A stretch of DNA of 64,000 nucleotides from Inconstantimicrobium porci (GTDB lineage: Bacteria > Bacillota > Clostridia > Clostridiales > Clostridiaceae), in the NCBI RefSeq assembly GCF_009696465.1, contig NZ_VULX01000001.1:248001-312000 (forward strand). Reading direction: 5' to 3'. The notes beneath the pieces were generated by a model, which worked only from the letters and a program-made list of their open reading frames with translations, did no database searches and was not told where the DNA came from. Below are positions 34,596-44,643 of the stretch, in pieces (within the stretch, counting starts at the first letter, position 1; every line of letters starts with the position of its first letter). The translations under genes and the position numbers were made by a program.

Positions 34596-36542
34596 ATGAT
34601 AGGCAAGACTCTTGGGGATAGATATGAAATTATTGAAAAAGTTGGAGAAGGCGGAATGTCTTATGTTTATAAGGCAAAATGTAATAAACTTAATAGATTT
34701 GTCGCTGTAAAAGTGCTTAAGGAAGAATTCAACAACAATGCAGATATAGTTCAGAAGTTTAAGCGTGAAGCGACAGCTATAGCTAATTTGATAAATCCTA
34801 ACATTGTCAATATATTAGATGTTGATAGTCAGGATAGCGTTAATTATATAGTTATGGAATATATTGATGGTAAAACATTAAAGCAGATAATAAAAGAAAA
34901 TGGCAAGGTTTCTTATCAGACTGCGATAAATATTGGTTTAAAAGTAGCTAATGCACTTGATTGTGCACATAAAAATAATGTTATTCATAGAGATATTAAG
35001 CCCCAGAATATTATGGTTACAGGTGATGGGGTAGTTAAGGTGACTGACTTTGGAATAGCTAAATCGGTAGATAATGCTACTATTGCATTTACTACAAGTG
35101 TAATGGGGTCTGCGCATTATTTTTCACCAGAACAGGCAAAGGGTTCTTATGTTGATTGTAGAACAGATATATATTCTCTTGGTGTAGTAATGTATGAAAT
35201 GGTCACTGGACGTGTTCCATTTGATGGAGACAGTCCTGTTAGCATTGCTGTAAAACATCTTCAGGAACAGCCAGTAGCACCTAAAAATATAAATTCTACA
35301 ATTCCTATTGGCTTAAATGATTTTATATTAAAGTGCATGGAAAAGGAACCGGTTAAGAGATATCAGAACGCAAAAGAAGTAATTGTGGATTTACAGAAAA
35401 TTTTACAAGACCCTAATGTGAATTTAAAGCAAAAGGAGGAAGACAATGGCTTTACAAGAGTTATGTCACCAGTTAATATTCCATCAAAAGATGAAAATGA
35501 TGAAGAATTTGATCCAGATGATGATTATAGAGATAATGACGATGATTATGATGAAGAATTAAGTGATGAACAGAAGAAAAAGCAAAAGAAAAAATATATT
35601 GCTATTCTTGTTATCGCAATAATAGCTGTAGTAGGTGGAGCATCTCTACTTGGAATTACTCTTGCCAATGTTTTATCAAATAAAAATCAATCAGTATCAC
35701 AGATTAAGGTGCCTTCTTTAGCAGGCAAGTCAAAAGAAGATGCAAAAAAACAGCTAGAAGATTTAGGGCTTGTTTATAGTGAAGTACTTGAAGCAAACAA
35801 CGATGTAGAAGAAGGTAAAGTAATCAAGACTTATCCTGAAGAAGGTAAAGATGTTTCTAAAGATTCTACAGTTAAAGTTTTTGTAAGTAGTGGTGCGGAA
35901 AAGGTTGAAGTGCCAGATTTAAGTCGATATGATGAAAAGACAGCTAAGTCTAAATTGGATGATGCAGGTTTAAAATCTAATGTATCATATGAATTTAGCG
36001 ACAAGGTTAATAAAGGAATGGTTATTGAGCAGTCAGTTTCAGCTGGAAGTAAGGTTGCTAAAGGCTCAAATGTTAATTTAATAATTAGCAAAGGACCTGA
36101 AATAATTAATTCAACAGTACCTAGTGTAATAAACATGACAATTCAGAATGCTCAGAATAGTATTAATGCTGCAAAGTTACAGATGAATGCAGTACAGGGA
36201 AAAGAAACTGATGATAAGAACTTAGATGGTAAGATTTACGAACAGGATAAGCCAGCTGGAAGTACAATAAAGCAGGGAGAAACTGTTACTGTACATTATT
36301 ATAAATATGTAGAAAAAACAATTTCTACAGGCGATATAATTGGAAAAACTAGAGAACAAGCTGAAGCTTGGCTTAGAGGTCATGGTTTAATGATTGGTGG
36401 AGTAGAAAATGATAAAGGTGATCCTAGTCAGACAGTTGATAGAGTTAGTATAACTAATGCTAAAAAAGGAGATTCAATAACTATTCATTTATCAGATCCA
36501 AAGTCTACACCTAATCCAGAAGGTCCTGATAAACCTAACTAG
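34596..36542 (+). CDS. prkC: PASTA-domain serine/threonine kinase (PrkC/Stk1 type)
   Basis: This membrane kinase senses cell-wall fragments in Gram-positive bacteria. The product of about 648 residues has an N-terminal kinase domain (VGEGGMSYVYKA, VAVKVLKEE, HRDIKPQNIM, DFGIAKS), a long acidic linker rich in Asp and Glu, one transmembrane segment (IAILVIAIIAVVGGASLLG) near residue 335 and at least three extracellular PASTA repeats ending in a proline-rich tail. ATG at 34596 is chosen because GGAGGAGAGAG precedes it; the ATG at 34578 lies in that site. Its phosphatase gene is directly upstream. Confidence 0.95.
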   Translation: MIGKTLGDRYEIIEKVGEGGMSYVYKAKCNKLNRFVAVKVLKEEFNNNADIVQKFKREATAIANLINPNIVNILDVDSQDSVNYIVMEYIDGKTLKQIIKENGKVSYQTAINIGLKVANALDCAHKNNVIHRDIKPQNIMVTGDGVVKVTDFGIAKSVDNATIAFTTSVMGSAHYFSPEQAKGSYVDCRTDIYSLGVVMYEMVTGRVPFDGDSPVSIAVKHLQEQPVAPKNINSTIPIGLNDFILKCMEKEPVKRYQNAKEVIVDLQKILQDPNVNLKQKEEDNGFTRVMSPVNIPSKDENDEEFDPDDDYRDNDDDYDEELSDEQKKKQKKKYIAILVIAIIAVVGGASLLGITLANVLSNKNQSVSQIKVPSLAGKSKEDAKKQLEDLGLVYSEVLEANNDVEEGKVIKTYPEEGKDVSKDSTVKVFVSSGAEKVEVPDLSRYDEKTAKSKLDDAGLKSNVSYEFSDKVNKGMVIEQSVSAGSKVAKGSNVNLIISKGPEIINSTVPSVINMTIQNAQNSINAAKLQMNAVQGKETDDKNLDGKIYEQDKPAGSTIKQGETVTVHYYKYVEKTISTGDIIGKTREQAEAWLRGHGLMIGGVENDKGDPSQTVDRVSITNAKKGDSITIHLSDPKSTPNPEGPDKPN

Positions 36543-36547
36543 TAAAT

Positions 36548-36582
36548 AAAAAAGTGCTGAACTTAGTTCAGCACTTTTTTGT
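36548..36582 (+). terminator. Terminator after the prkC gene
   Basis: AAAAAAGTGCTGAAC pairs perfectly with GTTCAGCACTTTTTT around TTA. It ends the large yicC-to-prkC transcription unit. Confidence 0.93.
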
Positions 36583-36661
36583 TAGAAAAGTCTTTGTTTT
36601 ACTTGAATTATTTGTACTACTCTGGTTATTATATAATTGAAGTAAATAAATTGGAGGATAT

Positions 36662-37534
36662 ATGAAAGGTATTATATTGAAGGGCATAGGAGGTTTTTAC
36701 TATGTCAGAACTGAAGATGGAGTAATTGAATGTAAAGCAAGAGGAAAGTTTAGATATGATTCTATGAAACCTATGGTTGGTGACGAAGTGGATATTGACC
36801 TTGATAAAAATAATAAAGGTTTTATAGTAAAAATTCATGAAAGAAGTTCACAACTTATAAGGCCGACAGTAGCCAATGTTACTCAGGCATATGTGGTGTT
36901 TGCAATAAAACATCCGGACATAAATTTTGATCTTCTTAATAGATTTCTTGTGCTTTGTGAGTATAATAACATTAAAGCTAAAGTCTGCTTGAATAAAGTT
37001 GATTTATGTACAGAAGAAGAAAAGAAGGAAATCAAAGATAAAATTAATGATATAGGTTATGATGTATTCTTTATTAATGCTAAAAAGAAAGAAGGGCTTG
37101 ATGATCTAAACTCAGGATTAAAAGATAACATTACAGTGTTATGTGGGCCATCAGGTGTAGGTAAGTCTACTCTTATCAATGATTTTATTGGCTCTATTCA
37201 TATGGAAACAGGTAATGTAAGTGAGAAGATTGGCAGAGGTAAGCATACCACAAGACATAGTGAAATAATAGAAATTAATGAAGGATATCTTGTAGATACA
37301 CCTGGTTTTTCTACACTTGATATGAATTTTATTAACAAGGATGAACTTAAAAATGCTTTTCCGGAATTTGATGATTATATTGGCATGTGTAAGTTCAGGG
37401 GTTGCAATCATTATAAAGAACCAGGATGTGCAGTGAAAGAAGCTGTTGAAGATGGAAAAATAAATAAAAGCAGATATGAATTTTATATTAAGACATTTAA
37501 CGAAATTCAGGATGGGGGAAATAAAAAATGGTAA
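36662..37534 (+). CDS. rsgA: Ribosome small-subunit-dependent GTPase RsgA
   Basis: RsgA helps mature the 30S subunit. The 290-residue protein has an N-terminal OB domain, a circularly permuted GTPase (NKVDL before the P-loop [10 protein letters not shown], then [11 protein letters not shown] and DTPGF) and a C-terminal zinc knuckle CKFRGCNH...PGCAV. It overlaps rpe by seven bases, and the order rsgA-rpe-thiN is the conserved Firmicutes arrangement. Confidence 0.95.
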   Translation: MKGIILKGIGGFYYVRTEDGVIECKARGKFRYDSMKPMVGDEVDIDLDKNNKGFIVKIHERSSQLIRPTVANVTQAYVVFAIKHPDINFDLLNRFLVLCEYNNIKAKVCLNKVDLCTEEEKKEIKDKINDIGYDVFFINAKKKEGLDDLNSGLKDNITVLCGPSGVGKSTLINDFIGSIHMETGNVSEKIGRGKHTTRHSEIIEINEGYLVDTPGFSTLDMNFINKDELKNAFPEFDDYIGMCKFRGCNHYKEPGCAVKEAVEDGKINKSRYEFYIKTFNEIQDGGNKKW

Positions 37535-38178
37535 AGTTATCACCGTCAATATTATCAGCAGATTTTAGAAAGCTTGAAGAACAGATAAGAAGAGTAGATA
37601 AAGCGGGAGCAGAATTCATCCATATAGATGTAATGGACGGACAGTTTGTTCCTAATATATCTTTTGGATGTCCTATTCTTAAAGCAGTAAAGGGCGTTAC
37701 AGATAAAGTTTTAGATGTGCACTTAATGATTGAGGAACCAGACAGATTTATAGATGATTTTATAGCTGCAGGGGCAGATCTAATTACTATCCATTATGAA
37801 GCAGATAAGCATATAGACAGAACTATAAATTATATTAAATCAAATGGAGTAAAGGCAGGTATAGCACTTAATCCTGGAACTCCAGTAAGCGTATTAAAAA
37901 ATCTTATAAACATAGTAGATATGGTATTAATAATGTCTGTAAATCCAGGGTTTGGTGGGCAGAAGTTTATTCCTTACACGATTGATAAATTAAGTGAACT
38001 AAAAGAAATGGCAGAAGAACGTAATAAGGATTTATTAATTCAAGTAGATGGAGGAGTAGGCATAGATAATGCAGCTGAAATCATTGAAGCAGGCGCAAAT
38101 GTTCTTGTGGCAGGATCAGCTGTTTTTAAAGACGATAAAATTGAAGAAAACATTGCTGCTATGAAGGGTGTTTTCTAA
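37528..38178 (+). CDS. rpe: Ribulose-phosphate 3-epimerase
   Basis: Rpe interconverts ribulose-5- and xylulose-5-phosphate. The 216-residue barrel has [21 protein letters not shown] with the metal ligands, [14 protein letters not shown] and the phosphate-binding VDGGVG. The ATG follows a GGGGGAAA site inside the end of rsgA. Confidence 0.96.
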   Translation: MVKLSPSILSADFRKLEEQIRRVDKAGAEFIHIDVMDGQFVPNISFGCPILKAVKGVTDKVLDVHLMIEEPDRFIDDFIAAGADLITIHYEADKHIDRTINYIKSNGVKAGIALNPGTPVSVLKNLINIVDMVLIMSVNPGFGGQKFIPYTIDKLSELKEMAEERNKDLLIQVDGGVGIDNAAEIIEAGANVLVAGSAVFKDDKIEENIAAMKGVF

Positions 38179-38179
38179 C

Positions 38180-38809
38180 ATGAAATGTGTTGTAGTTGCA
38201 GGGGGAGCAAAACCAGGAAAGAAAACTTTTATCGATGCTGTAAAAAGAAGTGATATCTCAATAGCTGCTGATAAAGGATTAGAAGTATTTTATAAGTATA
38301 ATATAATACCTGACATAATAATGGGCGATTTTGATTCAGTTGATAAAAATATACTAGATTATTTCAAGAATATAGAGAAAATTAAGTTTCCAAGCCATAA
38401 AGATGAAACTGACAGTGCGATTGCAATAGAGAAGGCAATTGAGTGCGGTGCCGATAAAATTCTATTTTTGGGTGCTACTGGAAATAGATTAGATCATCTC
38501 TTTGCAAATATAGGTCTTCTTAAATTTGCATTGGAAAAGGGTGTAAAGTGCAACATTATTGATGAAAATAACAAGATTTTTATGATAAACAAATCTACAG
38601 TATTAAACAAATCTGACTATAAGTATTTTTCGCTGCAGTCATTTAGTGATTGTGTTAGAAATTTATCCATAGTAAATGCTAAATATACACTTAATAATTA
38701 TGATTTAAAGATGGGTGATGGAATTACTATTTCAAATGAATTTTTAGATAAACCTGTAGAGGTGAATTTCGATAGCGGGATTCTAATAGTTTTTTATTCT
38801 AGAGATTAA
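38180..38809 (+). CDS. thiN: Thiamine diphosphokinase
   Basis: ThiN transfers pyrophosphate from ATP to thiamine. The product of about 209 residues has AADKGLE, IMGDFDSVDK and FPSHKDETDSAIAIEKA, ending the catalytic region with GATGNRLDHLFANI. ATG at 38180 follows AAGGG; GTG at 38168 would overlap rpe further. The next gene is spoVM, as in Bacillus. Confidence 0.93.
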   Translation: MKCVVVAGGAKPGKKTFIDAVKRSDISIAADKGLEVFYKYNIIPDIIMGDFDSVDKNILDYFKNIEKIKFPSHKDETDSAIAIEKAIECGADKILFLGATGNRLDHLFANIGLLKFALEKGVKCNIIDENNKIFMINKSTVLNKSDYKYFSLQSFSDCVRNLSIVNAKYTLNNYDLKMGDGITISNEFLDKPVEVNFDSGILIVFYSRD

Positions 38810-38890
38810 AATTATTTGGAATTTATAAGAGATTGCTGAATATAATTATAATAGAAAAAATTTTATTATAGGTTTACGAGGTGATTAATT

Positions 38891-38965
38891 ATGAGAATTG
38901 TTGCAATTAAAGTCCCAAAGTTTTTATCAAACATTATAAAGTTGTTTTTGCGCAAGAAAAACTAG
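38891..38965 (+). CDS. spoVM: Stage V sporulation protein M, 24 residues
   Basis: This tiny gene encodes MRIVAIKVPKFLSNIIKLFL followed by RKKN. The pattern of an amphipathic helix with IKVPKFLSNII resembles Bacillus SpoVM (IKLPKFLGGIV), which recognises the convex forespore membrane and recruits the SpoIVA coat base. A GAGGTGAT site precedes the ATG and a terminator follows. The location between thiN and rpmB is exactly that of spoVM in Bacillus, which makes the call strong despite the size. Confidence 0.9.
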   Translation: MRIVAIKVPKFLSNIIKLFLRKKN

Positions 38966-38986
38966 TGTACATAGATTGTGCAATAA

Positions 38987-39024
38987 AAAAAGTCATGCAT
39001 GAAGTTAATCGTGCATGACTTTTT
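38987..39024 (+). terminator. Terminator after spoVM
   Basis: A stem of AGTCATGCA/TGCATGACT flanked by A4/T4, with further inner pairing, ends in a T-run. Confidence 0.9.
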
Positions 39025-39054
39025 ATACTTAAAATAGAAATATTCTATATAAGT

Positions 39055-39081
39055 AAAAAATGCAGTAACACTGCATTTTTT
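39055..39081 (-). terminator. Terminator of rpmB
   Basis: ATGCAGT/ACTGCAT with A6 and T6 flanks forms a hairpin that overlaps the rpmB stop region on the minus strand. Confidence 0.85.
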
Positions 39082-39271
39082 ATAGAGCTCTTTCAATCTT
39101 ACCTGAACGTAAGCATCTTGTACAAACGTGAACAGTTTTTGGTGTACCGTTAACGATTGCCTTTATTCTTTTTATGTTTGGAGCCCACTTTCTCTTTGAT
39201 TGACGGTGAGAGTGGCTGAATTGTACTCCTGAAATAACACCTTTATTGCATATTTCGCACTTTCTTGACAT
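39080..39271 (-). CDS. rpmB: 50S ribosomal protein L28
   Basis: The 63-residue L28 starts MSRKCEICNKGVISG and has the RKWAPNIKRIKAIVNGTPKTVHVC core. It keeps two CxxC motifs (CEIC and CTRC), so it is the zinc-binding form. ATG at 39271 is preceded by AGGAGGTG; codons upstream to 39280 lie in that site. As in Bacillus, rpmB is reversed relative to its neighbours. Confidence 0.95.
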   Translation of the reverse strand: MSRKCEICNKGVISGVQFSHSHRQSKRKWAPNIKRIKAIVNGTPKTVHVCTRCLRSGKIERAL

Positions 39272-39476
39272 TGAAAACACCTCCTTGTCTGAGAGATAAA
39301 CTCTTCAATAGGACAGATAATATTTTATCATAAATATATAAATATATGCAAGTATATTTTTTAGATTTAGTAAGGTATATTTTCTATTTCAGGTATAAGT
39401 TTTGATAATAAACTTGAATAATGAATAGTAATATTATAATATATTAATATATATAATTATCAAGGAGGACTTCGAT

Positions 39477-39824
39477 ATGGTTGGATTTGAAAATGAACAT
39501 GGCCAAATAACTTATTCAGAAGAAGTACTAGGAAAGATTGTTGGTTTATCAACAATGGAATGTTATGGAGTTGTAGGAATGGTTTCTAAAAATGCAACAG
39601 AAGGTCTATGGGAACTTATGAAGATTGAAAACCTAAGCAAGGGCGTTAAAATATCAATAGATAACAATAAGTTAAATATAGATTTATATGTAATGATAGA
39701 GTACGGAACAAAAATATCAGTAATTGCAAATAATATAATCCAAAAAGTAAGATATAATGTAGAAAACTATACAGGGTTAAAGGTATCTTCCATTACTGTT
39801 AACGTGCAAGCTGTAAGAGTTTAG
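39477..39824 (+). CDS. Asp23/Gls24 family envelope stress protein (YloU)
   Basis: The 115-residue protein has the Asp23 pattern: ITYSEEVLGKIVGLSTMECYGVVGM, then KGVKISIDNNKLNIDLYVMIEYGT and a final SSITVNVQAVRV strand. Family members are linked with cell-envelope homeostasis and, where studied, with the membrane. It directly precedes fakA, its usual partner, with 13 bases between them. Confidence 0.93.
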   Translation: MVGFENEHGQITYSEEVLGKIVGLSTMECYGVVGMVSKNATEGLWELMKIENLSKGVKISIDNNKLNIDLYVMIEYGTKISVIANNIIQKVRYNVENYTGLKVSSITVNVQAVRV

Positions 39825-39837
39825 GAGGCAAAAATAA

Positions 39838-41478
39838 ATGAATTGTACTAAAATTAATGGCGTAGATTTTTACAACATGGTCATACATGGAAGTAATAAA
39901 TTAGAAGAAAAGAGCGATTTCGTTAACGCATTGAATGTATTCCCAGTGCCAGATGGTGATACAGGAACAAATATGTCAATGACTTTTAAGTCAGCGGCTA
40001 AAGAAGTTGAAAAGAAAAAAGATGAATCTATCGCTGAAGTATCAAAAACATTAGCTAAGGGTGCTTTGATGGGAGCGAGAGGAAACTCTGGAGTTATTTT
40101 GTCACAAATTTTCAGAGGTATTTCTAAAGGATTATCAGGAAAGGATACTGCAGATGTATCAGATTTTGCATCTGCACTTAAGGAAGGATGTAATTCAGCA
40201 TATAAGGCTGTAATGAGACCAACTGAAGGTACCATTCTGACAATTATTAGAGCTGCTTCAGATGCTGCGCTTGAAATAATTGAAAAAAATAGTAATGTAG
40301 ATATGGTTGAGCTTCTTGATTATGTATGTAAGCAAAGCAAGATAATGCTTGATAAGACACCAGATATGTTACCAGCATTAAAGCAGGCTAAAGTTGTAGA
40401 TTCAGGTGGTATGGGACTTCTAATTATCTTTCAAGGTATGCATGAAGCATTAAAAGACGGTATTAATGCTTCAATTAAGGACTTTGCTTCAAATGGTGAT
40501 ACTGTTTCAGCTGCTAATTCAGTTGAAAGCCACGAAATTAAATTTGGATATTGTACAGAATTTATAATTCTTGGTGATGCATCTAGAGCACTTCAGTTTA
40601 AAGCTGAAATACAAGACTTAGGTGATTCTATGATTGTAGTTGGAGATGAAGAAATTGATGTAATAAAGGTTCATATCCATACAAACGATCCTGGAGCAGT
40701 TCTTTCTAAAGCAGTTAAACTTGGAGAACTTTCTAAAATCAAGATTGATAACATGAGAGAAGAGCATAGAGAACTTCTTACTGAAAATGGTGAAGAAGAA
40801 ACAGCTCCAGCTATGGAAGAAAAAGAATACTCATTTATTTCAGTTGCAATGGGTGAAGGTATAAAGAATATCTTTGAAGATTTAGGTGTTGATTACGTAA
40901 TTGAAGGTGGTCAGACTATGAATCCTAGTACAGAAGATATAGTGAAATGTATAGAAAAATTAAATGCTAAACATATATTTATATTACCTAATAATAAAAA
41001 CATTATTATGGCTGCAAATCAGGCTGCTGAAATTTCAGATAAAGATGTGCATGTAATTCCAACTAAGTCAATTCCTCAGGGAGTAACATGTGTAACAATG
41101 TTTAATCCTGAAGCTGGAATCGATGAAAATTTAGAAAACCTAAATAGTTCTATTGAAATGGTTAAATCGTCATCAGTAACTTACGCTGTAAGAGATACAG
41201 AAATAAATGGCATAGAAATAAAAGCTGATGATATCTTAGGGCTAGAAGAAAACAAGATTAAACATGTAGGAAAAGATAAATTTAGTGTTGCATTACAGCT
41301 TATAGAAGATATGGTTGACGAAGACAGTGAACTTATCACTATATTCTATGGTGAAGACTGTGATGAAAATGAAGTTAATGAATTCACTAAGACTATAGAA
41401 GAAAAGTATGAGGATTTAGATGTTCAGTGTTATGCTGGAAAACAACCATTATACTATTTCATATTGTCAGTAGAGTAA
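39838..41478 (+). CDS. fakA: Fatty acid kinase A (DAK2-domain, YloV)
   Basis: FakA, with a separate FakB, phosphorylates exogenous fatty acids. The 546-residue protein has an N-terminal DAK2 (dihydroxyacetone kinase L) domain, PVPDGDTGTNMSMT, GARGNSGVILSQIFRG and DSGGMGLLIIF, then a central domain and a C-terminal DegV-like half. It is followed by an intrinsic terminator, so yloU-fakA form a two-gene unit. Confidence 0.93.
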   Translation: MNCTKINGVDFYNMVIHGSNKLEEKSDFVNALNVFPVPDGDTGTNMSMTFKSAAKEVEKKKDESIAEVSKTLAKGALMGARGNSGVILSQIFRGISKGLSGKDTADVSDFASALKEGCNSAYKAVMRPTEGTILTIIRAASDAALEIIEKNSNVDMVELLDYVCKQSKIMLDKTPDMLPALKQAKVVDSGGMGLLIIFQGMHEALKDGINASIKDFASNGDTVSAANSVESHEIKFGYCTEFIILGDASRALQFKAEIQDLGDSMIVVGDEEIDVIKVHIHTNDPGAVLSKAVKLGELSKIKIDNMREEHRELLTENGEEETAPAMEEKEYSFISVAMGEGIKNIFEDLGVDYVIEGGQTMNPSTEDIVKCIEKLNAKHIFILPNNKNIIMAANQAAEISDKDVHVIPTKSIPQGVTCVTMFNPEAGIDENLENLNSSIEMVKSSSVTYAVRDTEINGIEIKADDILGLEENKIKHVGKDKFSVALQLIEDMVDEDSELITIFYGEDCDENEVNEFTKTIEEKYEDLDVQCYAGKQPLYYFILSVE

Positions 41479-41503
41479 AAAAAGCGACTTAGTCGCTTTT
41501 TTC
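41477..41503 (+). terminator. Terminator of the yloU-fakA unit
   Basis: GCGAC/GTCGC with A7 and T6 flanks lies directly at the fakA stop codon. Confidence 0.85.
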
Positions 41504-41525
41504 TTTAAATTAATGGAGAAAAATT

Positions 41526-43559
41526 ATGAATCTATATGATGATGTTAAATTTATAAAGGGTGTGGGACCCAAGTTTGAAGAAAAACTAAATAAATGCGGT
41601 ATATTTAATGCGCTAGATTTGCTTTTATATTTTCCAAGGGATTATGATTATATTGAAGATAATATGAGCATTGAAAGTATCGATGAAAATGAAAAAATAA
41701 TTCTTACCTGTAGAGTCTGTGGTATTGGCAAAACTTATAGAACTAATACCAGAAAGTTATTATCGCAGATTATTTTTACATATAATGATGTTACAGTTGT
41801 AGGAAAATGGTTTAATAGTCCATATGTTGTCAAGTCATTTAAGGATAATGAAACATATAATCTTTTGGGAAAGTTTAAAAGGATAGGAAACAGAATTGAA
41901 GTTATTAATCCTCAGATTGTTAATAAAGAATGTGTTACCAGAAATATCGTGCCTATTTACCCTTTAAAGGGAGATTTGACAAGTAAGTCTATATCAAAAA
42001 TTATAAATAATGTATTTAATGAGATTTCTATTGAAGAAAATCTTCCTGCTAAAATTCTTAAAAAGTATAATTTGTGCAGTCTTGAAGATGCCATTAAGGA
42101 AATACATTTTCCAAGCTCAAAAGTATCTCTTCAGAGATCAATACAGAGATTGAAGTTTCAGGAACTATTTAATTATTCAATGAAGCTTCTTATATTAAAA
42201 GATAAATTTAAGCATAATAATTCTGGAATAGCATTTAAGATTAGTGATGAACTAGCTCTGCTTAAGGAAAAGCTGCCGTTTACACTTACAAAGGCACAAA
42301 GTAAAGTTGTAAGGGAAATATTAATTGATGAGAAAAAGCATGTGCCTATGAACCGACTTGTTCAGGGTGATGTTGGAAGCGGTAAAACCATTGTTGCGAT
42401 TATTGCCATGTTTAATGTTTATAAAAATGGTTATCAATCTGTTATGATGGCACCGACTGAAATACTTGCGATGCAGCATTACGAAGAAGTCAAGAAAATT
42501 TTGTCTCCATTTGATGTGGATATTGAACTTCTTACTGGTAGTACCAGTGCAAAAGAAAAAAAACGCATCAAAGAAAAAATTAGGCTAGATATGCCTGTAA
42601 TTGTAGTGGGTACACATGCGGTTATTCAGGAGGATGTTGTATTTGGAAAGCTTGGTATGGCTGTTACAGATGAACAGCATAGGTTTGGTGTGCAGCAGCG
42701 TAACAGGATAACAAGCAGTAATAATAAGGCTGATGTTCTTGTTATGACAGCAACTCCGATTCCAAGAACGCTGGCGTTGTATCTTTATTCAGATCTTGAT
42801 ATATCAATAATAGATGAATTGCCGCCAGGAAGAAAGCGAATAATAACTGAGTATTTTAGAGAGCAGTCTCGAGATGATGCTTATAAAAAAGTGCACAGTG
42901 AACTTCAGGGTGGAAGACAGGCTTACATAGTTTGTCCGTTAATTGAAGAAGATACTGATAAAAAGCTTAATTCTGTGGAAAGTTTATATAATGAATTGTC
43001 TCAGGGAATATTAAGCAATTTTAAAGTTGAAATAATGCATGGAAAGTTAAAGCCTAAAGAAAAAGATGAAATAATTACAAGGTTTAAAAATAAGGAAATT
43101 GATGTGCTTATTTCTACTACAGTTATCGAAGTTGGAGTTAATGTTCCTAATGCATCATGTATGGTTATTGAAAATTCAGAAAGATTCGGTCTTGCACAGT
43201 TACATCAGCTTAGAGGAAGAGTCGGCAGAGGTAAATATCAGTCATACTGTTTTCTTATAGCTAATATTAAATCAAAGACTACACAAAGACGTATGGAAAT
43301 AATGACTGAAAGTACAGATGGTTTTTATATATCTGAACAGGACTTCAAACTTAGAGGTACCGGTGAAATGTTTGGCTTTAGGCAGCATGGAGATAGTGGA
43401 CTGCTTCTGGCAGATTTTATAGAGGATATTGATATATTAAAAGCTGCATTTAAGGAAGCCGGAGTGCTTTTAAGTAGTGAAGCTGAAGAAATAAAAAAAT
43501 TATGTATGAGTCTGGAGAAAAGCTTGGTAAAGAGTAGCAGATTCATATGCTTTAATTAA
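41526..43559 (+). CDS. recG: ATP-dependent DNA helicase RecG
   Basis: RecG remodels stalled forks and branched DNA. The 677-residue protein starts with a wedge domain (KGVGPKFEEKL, FPRDYDYIED) and has a superfamily 2 helicase core: Walker A GDVGSGKTIVAI, DEQH, TATPIPRTL, TVIEVGVNVPNAS and the QLRGRVGRG motif VI. An ATG without a very strong ribosome site (GGAGAAAAATT) begins the gene. Confidence 0.95.
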   Translation: MNLYDDVKFIKGVGPKFEEKLNKCGIFNALDLLLYFPRDYDYIEDNMSIESIDENEKIILTCRVCGIGKTYRTNTRKLLSQIIFTYNDVTVVGKWFNSPYVVKSFKDNETYNLLGKFKRIGNRIEVINPQIVNKECVTRNIVPIYPLKGDLTSKSISKIINNVFNEISIEENLPAKILKKYNLCSLEDAIKEIHFPSSKVSLQRSIQRLKFQELFNYSMKLLILKDKFKHNNSGIAFKISDELALLKEKLPFTLTKAQSKVVREILIDEKKHVPMNRLVQGDVGSGKTIVAIIAMFNVYKNGYQSVMMAPTEILAMQHYEEVKKILSPFDVDIELLTGSTSAKEKKRIKEKIRLDMPVIVVGTHAVIQEDVVFGKLGMAVTDEQHRFGVQQRNRITSSNNKADVLVMTATPIPRTLALYLYSDLDISIIDELPPGRKRIITEYFREQSRDDAYKKVHSELQGGRQAYIVCPLIEEDTDKKLNSVESLYNELSQGILSNFKVEIMHGKLKPKEKDEIITRFKNKEIDVLISTTVIEVGVNVPNASCMVIENSERFGLAQLHQLRGRVGRGKYQSYCFLIANIKSKTTQRRMEIMTESTDGFYISEQDFKLRGTGEMFGFRQHGDSGLLLADFIEDIDILKAAFKEAGVLLSSEAEEIKKLCMSLEKSLVKSSRFICFN

Positions 43560-43586
43560 ATTACAACTATCAGGAGGAAATATAGT

Positions 43587-44144
43587 ATGAGAATAATTGC
43601 AGGAAAAGCAAGAGGAAGAAAGATTTTATCACCAGCAACAAATGAAACAAGACCTACTTTAGACAGAGTAAAGGAAGCTATGTTTAATATTATACAGATG
43701 TATGTACCTGATGCTACTGTTATTGATGTGTTTTCAGGTACAGGAAGTTTGGCTCTTGAGGCTGCAAGTAGAGGAGCTAAAGAATGTTATCTTGTTGATA
43801 AGAGTCCAGTGACTTTCCCTATATTAAAACAGAATGTTGAAAACCTAAAATTCGATGATTTCTGCACACCATTAAATATGGATGCTTATGCAGCTTTGGA
43901 ATATGTATGGAAATTAGGAAAAGTTTTTGATATAATCTTTGTTGACCCGCCATATATGAAAAATCTTATTCCAAGAGCAGTTGAAATTGTAGATGAAAAG
44001 AAACTTTTGAAAAAAGATGGTATAATAGTAACTAAAATTGATAGTAGAGAAGATATTTACTATGGAACTGAAAATATAGTTCTTACTGATAAGAGAAAGT
44101 ACGGCCTTACTACTGTCTGTTTTTATAAATTAAAGGAGGATTAA
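43587..44144 (+). CDS. rsmD: 16S rRNA (guanine-966-N2)-methyltransferase
   Basis: The 185-residue enzyme begins [13 protein letters not shown], has the SAM-binding [15 protein letters not shown] and the catalytic FVDPPY (NPPY-type) motif. It methylates G966 in 16S rRNA. It lies just before coaD, with one base between, which is the usual Firmicutes arrangement. Confidence 0.95.
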   Translation: MRIIAGKARGRKILSPATNETRPTLDRVKEAMFNIIQMYVPDATVIDVFSGTGSLALEAASRGAKECYLVDKSPVTFPILKQNVENLKFDDFCTPLNMDAYAALEYVWKLGKVFDIIFVDPPYMKNLIPRAVEIVDEKKLLKKDGIIVTKIDSREDIYYGTENIVLTDKRKYGLTTVCFYKLKED

Positions 44145-44145
44145 A

Positions 44146-44643
44146 ATGAAAATAGCTGTTTATCCAGGTAGTTTTGATCCCATTACAAAAGGACATTTGG
44201 ATATAATTGAAAGAGGCGCTAAGATTTTTGACAAGCTTATAGTAGCTGTTCTTGTTAATGTTGATAAAAATGGTTTGTTTGATTACGCTGAACGAGTAAA
44301 TCTTATTAAGAAAGCAACTATGTATCTAGATAATGTAGAAGTAGAGTGTTTTAGAGGATTGCTTGTAGATTTTATGAAAGAGAAACACTCAAATGTAATC
44401 TTAAAAGGTTTGAGAGCGATGTCTGATTTTGAATATGAGTTTCAGATGGCATTAATGAATAAAAATCTTAATTCTGAAATAGAAACATTTTTCATGATGA
44501 CTAATGCAGAATATTCATTTCTAAGTTCATCTGCTGTAAAGCAGGTGGCTAAATTTGGGGGATGTATTGATGGACTTGTGCCCGAGAGCATAAAGTCTAT
44601 AGTTGTAGAAAAAATACAGGAGGGAGATGTTAAGCATGTGTAG
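44146..44643 (+). CDS. coaD: Phosphopantetheine adenylyltransferase
   Basis: CoaD forms dephospho-CoA. The 165-residue protein has the nucleotidyltransferase [14 protein letters not shown], a [19 protein letters not shown] core and the closing [15 protein letters not shown] segment. An AGGAGG site precedes ATG. With coaBC, two steps of CoA synthesis are present in the window. Confidence 0.96.
   Translation: MKIAVYPGSFDPITKGHLDIIERGAKIFDKLIVAVLVNVDKNGLFDYAERVNLIKKATMYLDNVEVECFRGLLVDFMKEKHSNVILKGLRAMSDFEYEFQMALMNKNLNSEIETFFMMTNAEYSFLSSSAVKQVAKFGGCIDGLVPESIKSIVVEKIQEGDVKHV

Noticed and set aside
37151-37549. Minus-strand frame of 132 residues across rsgA and rpe
   Set aside because: It runs antisense to two conserved genes and resembles no known protein.
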